Of a stretch of DNA of 64,000 bases, positions 34,886-42,310 are shown piece after piece. How positions within the stretch are numbered: position 1 is the stretch's first letter; each line of letters starts with the position of its first letter. A model generated the notes under the pieces. It had not been told where the DNA came from, searched no databases, and was given only the letters and a program-made list of their open reading frames with translations. The stretch comes from an uncultured Bacteroidales bacterium (lineage in GTDB: Bacteria; Bacteroidota; Bacteroidia; Bacteroidales; Paludibacteraceae), in NCBI GenBank assembly GCA_934728255.1, contig CAKVEC010000004.1:1-64000 (forward strand), given 5' to 3'. Both the position numbers and the translations under genes were made by a program.

Positions 34886-37447
34886 CTACTTTTCAGAATC
34901 GGTTTCGTCCTCATCGGCATAGTAGGAGGTATTCGTCGTAAAATCCTTACGGAGTATAGCCGCCCACAGACGTTCTAACTTGTAACGCAGCCCTGTTTTA
35001 TTCGCCTTGTGCGGATTGCCATAGCCGTAACCGTAGCCATAACCGTAACCGTATTTATAGCCATAGCCGTAACCGTAACCATGTCGGGAATCATTGGGTA
35101 TATCAGACAATACCAGTTGTACTTTATCGGGATTATCCACCACTTCGGTCATCTGTTGCAAAGTCTGTTTGCAGAACGATTTATTGGTCTGCATACAGCG
35201 GATCACATAGAGACACAGATCGGTCTGATCAATGAGCATATAAGCATCCGGTACCAAACCGATAGGCGATGTATCAATGACTATATACACATATTTCTGC
35301 CGCATCTCAGTAATCAAAGCCGCCAATTCGTCGGAGTGGATCAGTTCACCCGGATTAGGCGGGATAGTACCGGCACGCATAACATCAAACCCGATCTTAT
35401 CATTATGTATAATCGTATCCTCCAACGCACAATCGCCTATGAGATAATTGGAGACACCGACTCCGTTCTCCAAACCGAGTTTGGTATGTACATTGGGTTT
35501 GCGCAGATCGAGGTCTATAAGCAGTGTTTTCTTACCCGTCATAGCATAGAGCGAAGCGAGATTGGTGCTAAGGAAGGTCTTGCCATCGCCCGATTCTGTA
35601 GAGGTAACCACTACCGCCACATTCTCTTTGCGCTTGGTAATAAACTCGATACGGGTACGAATAGCACGCATCATCTCGGCATACGCCGAGCGGGGACTAT
35701 CACGCACAAGGGTAGGATTGGTATGATGCGTATGCCGCAGGGTTCCGATAAGGCGGAAGAGGTGCAATTTTTGCACATCCTTTGGTGAACGCAACTTTGT
35801 ATTAAGCAATTCACTCAGTACAATGATAACAAAAGGAATCAGCAAACCGATAAGCAGACACATCGTGGTTGTTTTGCTCTTGGCTTTTGAATTGACAACA
35901 GCCGTAGTACGTGCCTTGTCCAAAATAGTATTATCAGGCGTGTTGCTGGCTTTCTGTATCTCCGCCTCGGCACGTTTCTGCAGGAAGAAGGTATAGTAAT
36001 TGTCGTCTATGCGGTAGTTGCGCTCGATAGCCACCATCTGCAACTCTTTGGTCGGCAGGTTTTGTATTTCCTTTTCTACATCCGAGTAGCGGGTCTGCAA
36101 GTCTTTTTTCTCGATTTCGAGCGATGCCCGCATACTGCTTACCACCTCATTGATTGCAGTTTTGACATTCTCTATATCCTTGGTATATTTGGCATAATAG
36201 ACGTTTTTTTCTGTCAGTTCCCCACGCTGAATACGCAGGTCGTTGAGTTGCTGAACAAGCGTCATCAGCATCGGCTCGTTCAACCCGAGGGAAGTCGGGG
36301 CGATGACTGCTCCGTTCTCGATATTGGTCTTGAGATAGTTGGTAAGGTAATCGAAATACGTTTCTTTGAGACGAAGTTCCATCTCCTGTTGGTCATAACC
36401 GGAGATACGGGTCATCAACTGCCCGGCATACGAACTGACATCCACGAACTTGTTCTCCTGACGAAAATTTGTCATTGCCCCCTCGCTGGCTTCGAGGGCG
36501 GTTTGCAGGTGCACCAACTGCTCGTTGATAAAACGGATGGAGTTTTCCGCCACCTCGTTCTTTTGTTCCAGGTTCTTTTGGAGATAAATCTCTGCCAGTT
36601 TGTCTATGAACTCGCAATCACGTTCCGGTGTCTCGCTTGTCATAGAGAGTGCTAAAACTGTACTTCCGTCGCCGATGAAGTGAAGTTGCAGACGTCCCAT
36701 AAACTCGTTCACCAATGACTCGTGCGAACGGAAGCGGAAAAACATCTTGCCGGAAATAACCATATGGTCGGTAGGCCAGATAGTACCGCTGAACAGCGGG
36801 CATTGGACAGGTTCACCATAGCGAGCCACGAAACTGCACGGATTTTCCTCGTTCTGATACGATATAGTCATCGTCCCATCGCCATTGAACACCACTTGGA
36901 ACATAGCATCATATCCACGCGGGTCAATAGCGGTAGGTTCCACTATAATAGGTGTTTGCCGATAGAGATTCCTCGTTTTGAAACGCCCCTGCGTTATATA
37001 TTCCGTCTGCATAAAAGGCAGAGAGTCCACCACGCGGCACATAAGGTCGTACGACCCGAGCATGATTACCTGGTTGTTCACATTGCGGTATCCTGCATCC
37101 ACACCGAAGCCCTGCATCAAGGCGGAATTGGAACCGCCATAGCCCATGGTTTCTTTGATGATGATTGTCCCTTGCGAGTAGTAAGACGGCAGCCAACGGC
37201 GGTTTTTGAGCAAAGATACGCCAAGAGCTATCACTACGCCGATAGCAAAAAGATACCAATAATGCACGAAGAGCATCACCCACTCCATCAGGTTGAAGTT
37301 GGATTGCCCCTCCTCGCCATCACCGTTCTGATCACCCTGGTTATAGTAGTTGCCATTACCATAGTACTGCCCGTTGCCATAAGACGCATTGCCTCCATAG
37401 AGGTAGTTACTATTGCCGGTAGGTGTATATTGTTGATTTGTATCCAT
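34886..37447 (-). CDS. Wzc-like capsule chain-length protein and tyrosine autokinase
   Basis: 853 residues. An Asn/Tyr/Gly-rich cytoplasmic N-terminus (1-50) is followed by TM1 about 57-82 and a Wzz domain. A long periplasmic coiled-coil region follows, then TM2 near 530 (MCLLIGLLIPFVIIVLSELL). The BY-kinase domain has Walker A TSTESGDGKT (about 613-622), Walker A' LLIDLDLRKPN and Walker B YVYIVIDTSP. A C-terminal GYGYGYGYKYGYGYG tail supplies clustered autophosphorylation tyrosines; then about 35 acidic-ending residues. Controls polymer length and export with its Wza-like partners. Starts at the base after the stop of the upstream gene. Confidence 0.93.
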   Translation of the reverse strand: MDTNQQYTPTGNSNYLYGGNASYGNGQYYGNGNYYNQGDQNGDGEEGQSNFNLMEWVMLFVHYWYLFAIGVVIALGVSLLKNRRWLPSYYSQGTIIIKETMGYGGSNSALMQGFGVDAGYRNVNNQVIMLGSYDLMCRVVDSLPFMQTEYITQGRFKTRNLYRQTPIIVEPTAIDPRGYDAMFQVVFNGDGTMTISYQNEENPCSFVARYGEPVQCPLFSGTIWPTDHMVISGKMFFRFRSHESLVNEFMGRLQLHFIGDGSTVLALSMTSETPERDCEFIDKLAEIYLQKNLEQKNEVAENSIRFINEQLVHLQTALEASEGAMTNFRQENKFVDVSSYAGQLMTRISGYDQQEMELRLKETYFDYLTNYLKTNIENGAVIAPTSLGLNEPMLMTLVQQLNDLRIQRGELTEKNVYYAKYTKDIENVKTAINEVVSSMRASLEIEKKDLQTRYSDVEKEIQNLPTKELQMVAIERNYRIDDNYYTFFLQKRAEAEIQKASNTPDNTILDKARTTAVVNSKAKSKTTTMCLLIGLLIPFVIIVLSELLNTKLRSPKDVQKLHLFRLIGTLRHTHHTNPTLVRDSPRSAYAEMMRAIRTRIEFITKRKENVAVVVTSTESGDGKTFLSTNLASLYAMTGKKTLLIDLDLRKPNVHTKLGLENGVGVSNYLIGDCALEDTIIHNDKIGFDVMRAGTIPPNPGELIHSDELAALITEMRQKYVYIVIDTSPIGLVPDAYMLIDQTDLCLYVIRCMQTNKSFCKQTLQQMTEVVDNPDKVQLVLSDIPNDSRHGYGYGYGYKYGYGYGYGYGYGNPHKANKTGLRYKLERLWAAILRKDFTTNTSYYADEDETDSEK

Positions 37448-38227
37448 CTATTTAGAACTTGGAATAAGCATTGTATAGTTGAGCACGGTAACAAGGAGTG
37501 ATACCGAACTGGTTATCAGACCGAGAAAACCCGAATAACTGGCGGTCTTAAAGAAACTATCCTTGGTACGCGCCACATAGATGACATCGTTGGGATAGAC
37601 ATAATAATACTTGGAGTCGATGATGGAATTAGTACGTATATCGAACTCCAGCACCTCGGGTTCGGCACCGTCGTGCGGACGAATGATACGCACATGCTTG
37701 CGGTCGCCCGAGTTCATCAAGTCGCCCGTCATAGCCAACGCCTGAAAGATATTGAGTTTCTCCTTATATATATAGTACTCACCCGAGTTGATATCACCGA
37801 TAACCGTAAAATACTTGTTATAGAGTGCCAGTTTCACATCCGCATCGGGTATTATCTCGCGAAAAGCGGCACGCAGAGTATCTTGCGCCTGCTCCACCGT
37901 CAAACCCGCTATATGCACGGGTTTCAGGAACGGCACGTCGATGGTTCCATCGGAATAGACGCGATAGGAATTGGCGTACTGTCCTGCCGTATTCTGGTTA
38001 TTGCCCATTATGGACTTGGATATGGTCTCATCCATAGTGATCAGGCGGTAGATAATCTCGTCATTTACCCGTATCTTATACGGCACATACTCCGCGCTGT
38101 CGTATTGCGGCAGTTTGTTGCACTTGGTCGGCTCCTGAAGCAGTCCTATCTCACGGTGTGTATAGCACCCGGTAAGCGTTAGACCCAGCACGCAAAGGAA
38201 ACAGATATAGAACAACTTTTTCATCAT
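37448..38227 (-). CDS. Wza-like polysaccharide export lipoprotein
   Basis: 259 residues from the ATG at 38227, which overlaps the TGA of the upstream gene (ATGA). Lipoprotein signal MMKKLFYICFLCVLGLTLTG with Cys after LTG. Poly_export domain YVPYKIRVNDEIIYRL, followed by SLBB-type repeats (FTVIGDINSGEYYIYKEKLN, IFQALAMTGDLMNSGDRKHV). Hydrophobic C-terminal segment SGFLGLITSSVSLLVTVLNY. Outer-membrane channel component for the exopolysaccharide handled by the adjacent Wzc-like protein. Confidence 0.9.
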   Translation of the reverse strand: MMKKLFYICFLCVLGLTLTGCYTHREIGLLQEPTKCNKLPQYDSAEYVPYKIRVNDEIIYRLITMDETISKSIMGNNQNTAGQYANSYRVYSDGTIDVPFLKPVHIAGLTVEQAQDTLRAAFREIIPDADVKLALYNKYFTVIGDINSGEYYIYKEKLNIFQALAMTGDLMNSGDRKHVRIIRPHDGAEPEVLEFDIRTNSIIDSKYYYVYPNDVIYVARTKDSFFKTASYSGFLGLITSSVSLLVTVLNYTMLIPSSK

Positions 38228-39066
38228 TTGCCTCCTGCTTTTTGAGATAGGTTGATACACGTCTGTACGACAGAATAAACAAACACACCGAACGAAATGG
38301 TCGTTGCCACCACGCTCACGGCAGTGGCTGCCGAGTTGATACCGAACTGATAGCCACCGATCTTACGGATATAGATGATATCATTCGGTTCCACATAGTA
38401 GTATTCCGAGTTGATAATATCCTTGGAACGCACATCGAAAGTTTTGATCACCGTCTTCCCGTCTTTCTCGCGCACAAGTTTAATCTCCGCACGGTCGCCA
38501 AACTCACCGATATCGCCCGCCATAGCCAACGCCTCGAAGATGGTCATTTTCTCTTTGGTAATCGAATAGCGCCCGCTCTGCATACCGATGATAGAGAAAG
38601 AGCGTTGTACGATATTGGCTTCTACGGAAACAGATGAGAAACCGGGTATCTCTTTCATAAGCGTGCTCAGTTCTTCTTCCAACTTACGTTTGACTTCACG
38701 GGTGGTCAGTCCCTCTACCTGCACCTTTCCCACGGTCGGGAAATCGATGTTGCCGTCTTTGTCCACCAAATAGGTATAGAGGTCATACGACCCGTTCATA
38801 CTTCCGCTGTTTGACTGCTGGCGCAGATAGGAGGAGTTGCCACCGGCGTTGTACATCTGCGTAATTTTCGGGTCTAACGAATAGACGTAGATATAGAGGC
38901 GGTCGCCCTCGCGCAGAGTATAATCCTCAAAATTAAGCGTATCGGCATAGTGCGGGATATGCCTGTCCGGTTCCTGCATATAGTTCACCTTTCGTGCCGT
39001 AATACAAGAATTGAACAACGCACACAGTGCACAGAGCACAAAAAGGATATGTGTTCGTTTGGTCAT
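38224..39066 (-). CDS. Wza-like polysaccharide export lipoprotein (second copy)
   Basis: 280 residues from the ATG at 39066; the longer upstream frame reads back into the dehydrogenase gene and lacks a signal. Lipobox LFNSC. Poly_export domain (FEDYTLREGDRLYIYVYSLD), SLBB segment (FSIIGMQSGRYSITKEKMTI, FEALAMAGDIGEFGDRAEIK). Ends in a hydrophobic helix. Tandem paralogue of the 37448-38227 product; two different Wza-like subunits in one operon may make a hetero-oligomer or serve different steps. Confidence 0.9.
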   Translation of the reverse strand: MTKRTHILFVLCALCALFNSCITARKVNYMQEPDRHIPHYADTLNFEDYTLREGDRLYIYVYSLDPKITQMYNAGGNSSYLRQQSNSGSMNGSYDLYTYLVDKDGNIDFPTVGKVQVEGLTTREVKRKLEEELSTLMKEIPGFSSVSVEANIVQRSFSIIGMQSGRYSITKEKMTIFEALAMAGDIGEFGDRAEIKLVREKDGKTVIKTFDVRSKDIINSEYYYVEPNDIIYIRKIGGYQFGINSAATAVSVVATTISFGVFVYSVVQTCINLSQKAGGK

Positions 39067-39079
39067 TCCGAAGCGTAGT

Positions 39080-40066
39080 TTAGCGTTTTTCGTCCCAACC
39101 GAATGGATGTTTGGCAAGGGGCAGTTTGGCAAGGGGGTGATAGTCTCCCACCAAACCGATAGGATCTGCATGGCGGATTTGGCTAACAATCTCGATGCAG
39201 GGGCGTGCCTCGGAGATACGGAAGCCGTCGCCCGCAAGGATATGTTTGTAACTCTCTGTGTGCAACTCGGTAAAGCCCTGGCTGAACTCGAACTCCTCTC
39301 CGTCGATACTCAGCGTACGATAGGTGCGCTTCTCGCCCTGCACGGCATTCGGAGGGAGACACTCTGCATTAATACTCAGGAAATAACGCACACGCGCCTG
39401 CTTGAGTTCCAGATACCCCGCCACACGGTCAAACGACATTACATGAACGATATTCTTCTGTACCGGTCCGAAAATCCATTGTAGCATATCATAGAAATGC
39501 ACACCGATATTGGTGGCTATACCGCCCGACTTATGTATATCGCCTTTCCATGAACTGTAATACCACTTGCCGCGGCTGGTGATATAGGTCAAATCCACAT
39601 CGTAAATCTTGTCTTTCGGACCGTTCTTCACCTTCTCGTGCAAGGCTCTTATCTTGTCGTGCAAACGGAGTTGCAGGATAGTATAGGCCTGATGCCCGCT
39701 CTCCTGCTCCAATTCCACAAGATTGTCGATATTATACGGATTGAGCACCAACGGTTTCTCACAAATCACATTGCAACCAAGGCGCAAACCATAGCGGATA
39801 AACGCATCGTGTGTATAGTTCGGTGTACAGATGGACAACCATGAAAGCGGGTTATCCGTCCGCATCTGTTTCGAACAAAAACGGTCGAACTGCTCATTTT
39901 CGGTAAAAAAAGAACAATCGGGGAAACTGCTATCCAAACGCCCTACAGAGTCGAACTTGTCATATGCGACCATCAGATTGTTTCCGGTGTCAGCAATGGC
40001 TTTTATGTGTCTCGGAGCAATGTATCCTGCTGCGCCGATAAGTGCAAAATTTTTCGGACTTTCCAT
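39080..40066 (-). CDS. UDP-GlcNAc-uronate 3-dehydrogenase-like Gfo/Idh/MocA oxidoreductase
   Basis: 328 residues from the ATG at 40066. Rossmann start FALIGAAGYIAPRHIKAIAD (G-x-x-G variants typical of WlbA/WbpB), LSICTPNYTHDAFIRYGLR, and the catalytic EKPLVLNPYNID; DIHKSGGIATNIGVHFYDML holds the conserved active-site His region. WlbA/WbpB-type enzymes oxidise UDP-GlcNAcA at C3 on the way to 2,3-diacetamido-uronic acid sugars of O-antigens and capsules. First gene of the export operon; 13 bp before the Wza-like start. Partner aminotransferase and acetyltransferase are not in the window. Confidence 0.85.
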   Translation of the reverse strand: MESPKNFALIGAAGYIAPRHIKAIADTGNNLMVAYDKFDSVGRLDSSFPDCSFFTENEQFDRFCSKQMRTDNPLSWLSICTPNYTHDAFIRYGLRLGCNVICEKPLVLNPYNIDNLVELEQESGHQAYTILQLRLHDKIRALHEKVKNGPKDKIYDVDLTYITSRGKWYYSSWKGDIHKSGGIATNIGVHFYDMLQWIFGPVQKNIVHVMSFDRVAGYLELKQARVRYFLSINAECLPPNAVQGEKRTYRTLSIDGEEFEFSQGFTELHTESYKHILAGDGFRISEARPCIEIVSQIRHADPIGLVGDYHPLAKLPLAKHPFGWDEKR

Positions 40067-40087
40067 TTTAATTCTAAATTTAGCGTG

Positions 40088-40118
40088 CAAAGTTACAAAA
40101 AAAAACAAATATATACAA
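40088..40118 (-). promoter_or_regulatory. Bacteroidales-type promoter of the first capsule-export operon
   Basis: Minus strand TTG (40118-40116), 20 nt, TAACTTTG (40095-40088). Confidence 0.75.
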
Positions 40119-40222
40119 GTATCCTACACAAGTTCGGCAAAAAAGGTAGATAGCGGAGAAACTTTTCTTGCGACGCGATATGCGGCGCACTGCACGTTGG
40201 TAGTGGAGATAAAGGCGAGAGC

Positions 40223-40276
40223 GGCGGATCGTGGCGCGTGCTATGCACACAATGGTATTGTGCGCCACTATCCGCC
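40223..40276. repeat. Large imperfect inverted repeat
   Basis: GGCGGATCGTGGCGC (40223-40237) pairs 14/15 with 40262-40276 across a 24-nt loop. Non-coding; part of the 40119-40475 intergenic stretch, which otherwise holds only the array at 40313-40376. Confidence 0.7.
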
Positions 40277-40312
40277 GAACGATATGGCAAGCACAGCATA
40301 TCCTATAACGAA

Positions 40313-40376
40313 CAACCCGTTAATCACCCGTTAATCACCCGATAATCACCCGTTAATCACCCGTTAATCACCCGAT
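40313..40376 (+). repeat. 11-bp tandem array CGTTAATCACC, five to six units
   Basis: CGTTAATCACC x2, CGATAATCACC, CGTTAATCACC x2, then CGATG. Preceded by CTATAACGAACAACC as at 30860-30872. Confidence 0.85.
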
Positions 40377-40475
40377 GCGGTTATACGGAAGTATAAAACG
40401 GGGCTCAGGCGGGACGAGGCAGCAATGGAAAATTTATGCACAATGGGTAATTTATAGATGGATTTGCGGTTTTGG

Positions 40476-40507
40476 TTTGCATAATTCAAACTTTTGGTGT
40501 ATCTTTG
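40476..40507 (+). promoter_or_regulatory. Bacteroidales-type promoter of the sigma-54-type regulator
   Basis: TTTG (40476-40479), 20 nt, TATCTTTG (40500-40507). So the activator gene itself reads from the housekeeping sigma factor. Confidence 0.8.
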
Positions 40508-40533
40508 TGCGCTAATGCGGCATTTTTACACGT

Positions 40534-41739
40534 ATGACATCTACTGAATTACAAGGCATAAAACAGCGTTTCGAGATTATCGGAAACAGTCCGTTGCTGA
40601 ACCGCGATATAGAGGTGGCAGTGCAGGTGGCACGCACCGACCTGAGTGTATTGGTTACCGGCGAATCGGGTGTAGGAAAGGAACATTTTCCGAAGATTAT
40701 CCACGCTTTTTCGGCACGCAAACACGGTCCGTATTTTGCCGTGAACTGCGGTGCCATCCCGGAAGGCACAATAGACAGCGAACTATTCGGACACGAGAAA
40801 GGTGCATTTACCGATGCAAAAGCCGAGCGCAAGGGTTATTTTGAGATAGCGAATGGTGGGACGCTGTTTTTGGACGAGGTGGGGGAACTGCCGCTACAGA
40901 CGCAGGTGCGGTTGCTGCGTGTACTGGAGACGGGTGAGTTTATCCGTATGGGTTCGAGCCAGGTGCAGAAGACGAATGTGCGCGTGGTGGCAGCCACCAA
41001 CCTGAATATGCAGAAAGCCATTGACGACGGGCGTTTCCGCGAGGATTTGTATTACCGGTTGAACACGGTGGAGATACGTGTGCCTGCGCTGCGCGACCGC
41101 AAAGAGGATATACCGTTGCTGTTCAGGAAGTTCTCGGTGGACTTCTGCAACCGGTACCAGATGCCGCCATTGCGTTTGGACGATGAGGCGACACGGTTGC
41201 TGCAGTCCTACTACTGGAACGGCAATATCCGTCAGTTGAAGAACATCGCGGAACAGGTGTCGGTGATAGAGATGGATCATCACATCAATGCCGAGACGCT
41301 GCACCGCTACCTGCCGGATAACGAGCGTCAGAGAGGGTTGGTTGTTTCGTCGCAATCCGGCAGCAACACCGGTGGGAAAGACTATTCGCATGAGATAGGT
41401 ATTCTCTACAATATGATGATGAAGATGCAGCAGGAGATGCGCGACATGAAGGCACAGATAGATGCAGCACCGCATACCCCGGAGCAACCGCTGTATTCCA
41501 CTCCCGCCGTGTCGCACCCGCTGGTACAGGACACGGGGGGACATCATACTGACGAGGTGCAAGAGGCGGAGGTGGTCAATCCGGAGACAACGCACCACCT
41601 GCAGAGTTTGGAGGATACGCAACGCGAGATGATTGAACATACTTTGGAGCAGTGCAACGGCAACCGGAAAGCCGCAGCCTCACAACTCGGGATATCAGAA
41701 CGGACGCTGTACCGGAAGATAAAGGAATACGGGTTGTGA
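40534..41739 (+). CDS. Sigma-54-type AAA+ transcriptional regulator without receiver domain
   Basis: 401 residues. AAA+ core about 12-245 with Walker A GESGVGKE (43-50), loop GAFTDA at 90-95 where sigma-54 activators have GAFTGA, Walker B GGTLFLDEVGE (108-118) and RLLRVLE sensor helix, R-finger region FREDLYYRLN. A Gln/Met-rich linker 285-355, then a Fis-type HTH (NRKAAASQLGISERTLYRKI) at the C-terminus. It lacks an N-terminal sensory or receiver domain. In Bacteroidetes this gene often precedes lptE, as here. The Gly-to-Asp change in the sigma-54 contact loop makes classical RpoN activation doubtful. Confidence 0.92.
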   Translation: MTSTELQGIKQRFEIIGNSPLLNRDIEVAVQVARTDLSVLVTGESGVGKEHFPKIIHAFSARKHGPYFAVNCGAIPEGTIDSELFGHEKGAFTDAKAERKGYFEIANGGTLFLDEVGELPLQTQVRLLRVLETGEFIRMGSSQVQKTNVRVVAATNLNMQKAIDDGRFREDLYYRLNTVEIRVPALRDRKEDIPLLFRKFSVDFCNRYQMPPLRLDDEATRLLQSYYWNGNIRQLKNIAEQVSVIEMDHHINAETLHRYLPDNERQRGLVVSSQSGSNTGGKDYSHEIGILYNMMMKMQQEMRDMKAQIDAAPHTPEQPLYSTPAVSHPLVQDTGGHHTDEVQEAEVVNPETTHHLQSLEDTQREMIEHTLEQCNGNRKAAASQLGISERTLYRKIKEYGL

Positions 41740-41745
41740 GGGATA

Positions 41746-41784
41746 GTTAAGGTCATTAAGGACTTTAAGGATATTAAGGTCGTT
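41746..41784. repeat. TTAAGGWC-type tandem repeat
   Basis: GTTAAGGTC, ATTAAGGAC, TTTAAGGAT, ATTAAGGTC: four 9-bp units in the gap between the regulator and lptE. Confidence 0.8.
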
Positions 41785-41797
41785 GAAAGAAAACAGA

Positions 41798-42310
41798 ATG
41801 CAAAAAATATATCAGATTTTGTTGGTCAGTGTGCTGACTTGGGCGTTGCAGGGGTGTGCCATATCGTACAAGTTCAATGGTGCGAGCATTGACTATTCGA
41901 CGACACACTCCATTTCGATTGCGGATTTTCCGAACAATGCAGCGATGGTGAACCCTGCGCTGAGCAACGACCTGAGCGAGGGCATACGCGACTTGTTCCA
42001 GCGTCAGACCCGCTTGCAGGTGCTGCGCAAGGGCGGAGACTTGGAATTGGAGGGGGAGATAGTGGGTTACGATCTGACGGCGATGGCGATTTCGGCAGAC
42101 AGCTATTCAGCAGAGACCAAACTGACGATACGTATCCAGGTGCGTTTTACGAACAACATCCATCCCGAGGAGAGTTTTGAGAAGACGTATAGTGCGTATC
42201 AGACATTTGACTCATCGCGAATGCTAAGCGACGTGCAGGACGAACTATGCGCCACGATGATAACCGAACTATCGGAGAGTATCTACAACGACACCGTGGC
42301 CAAATGGTAA
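41798..42310 (+). CDS. lptE: LptE-like LPS-assembly lipoprotein
   Basis: 170 residues from the ATG at 41798; an upstream TTG lies in the repeat. Signal MQKIYQILLVSVLTWALQGC with lipobox LQGC. YKFNGASIDYSTTHSISIAD, then LTKxxLEGEIVGYD-like residues (ELEGEIVGYDLTAMAI) and AETKLTIRIQVRFTN, match Bacteroidetes LptE (DUF/LptE fold), the plug partner of LptD at the outer membrane. The last 7 bp overlap the next gene's start. Confidence 0.85.
   Translation: MQKIYQILLVSVLTWALQGCAISYKFNGASIDYSTTHSISIADFPNNAAMVNPALSNDLSEGIRDLFQRQTRLQVLRKGGDLELEGEIVGYDLTAMAISADSYSAETKLTIRIQVRFTNNIHPEESFEKTYSAYQTFDSSRMLSDVQDELCATMITELSESIYNDTVAKW

Noticed and set aside
40313..40376. Tandem repeat considered as a CRISPR array
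   Set aside because: The 11-bp units have no spacers between them and there are no cas genes.
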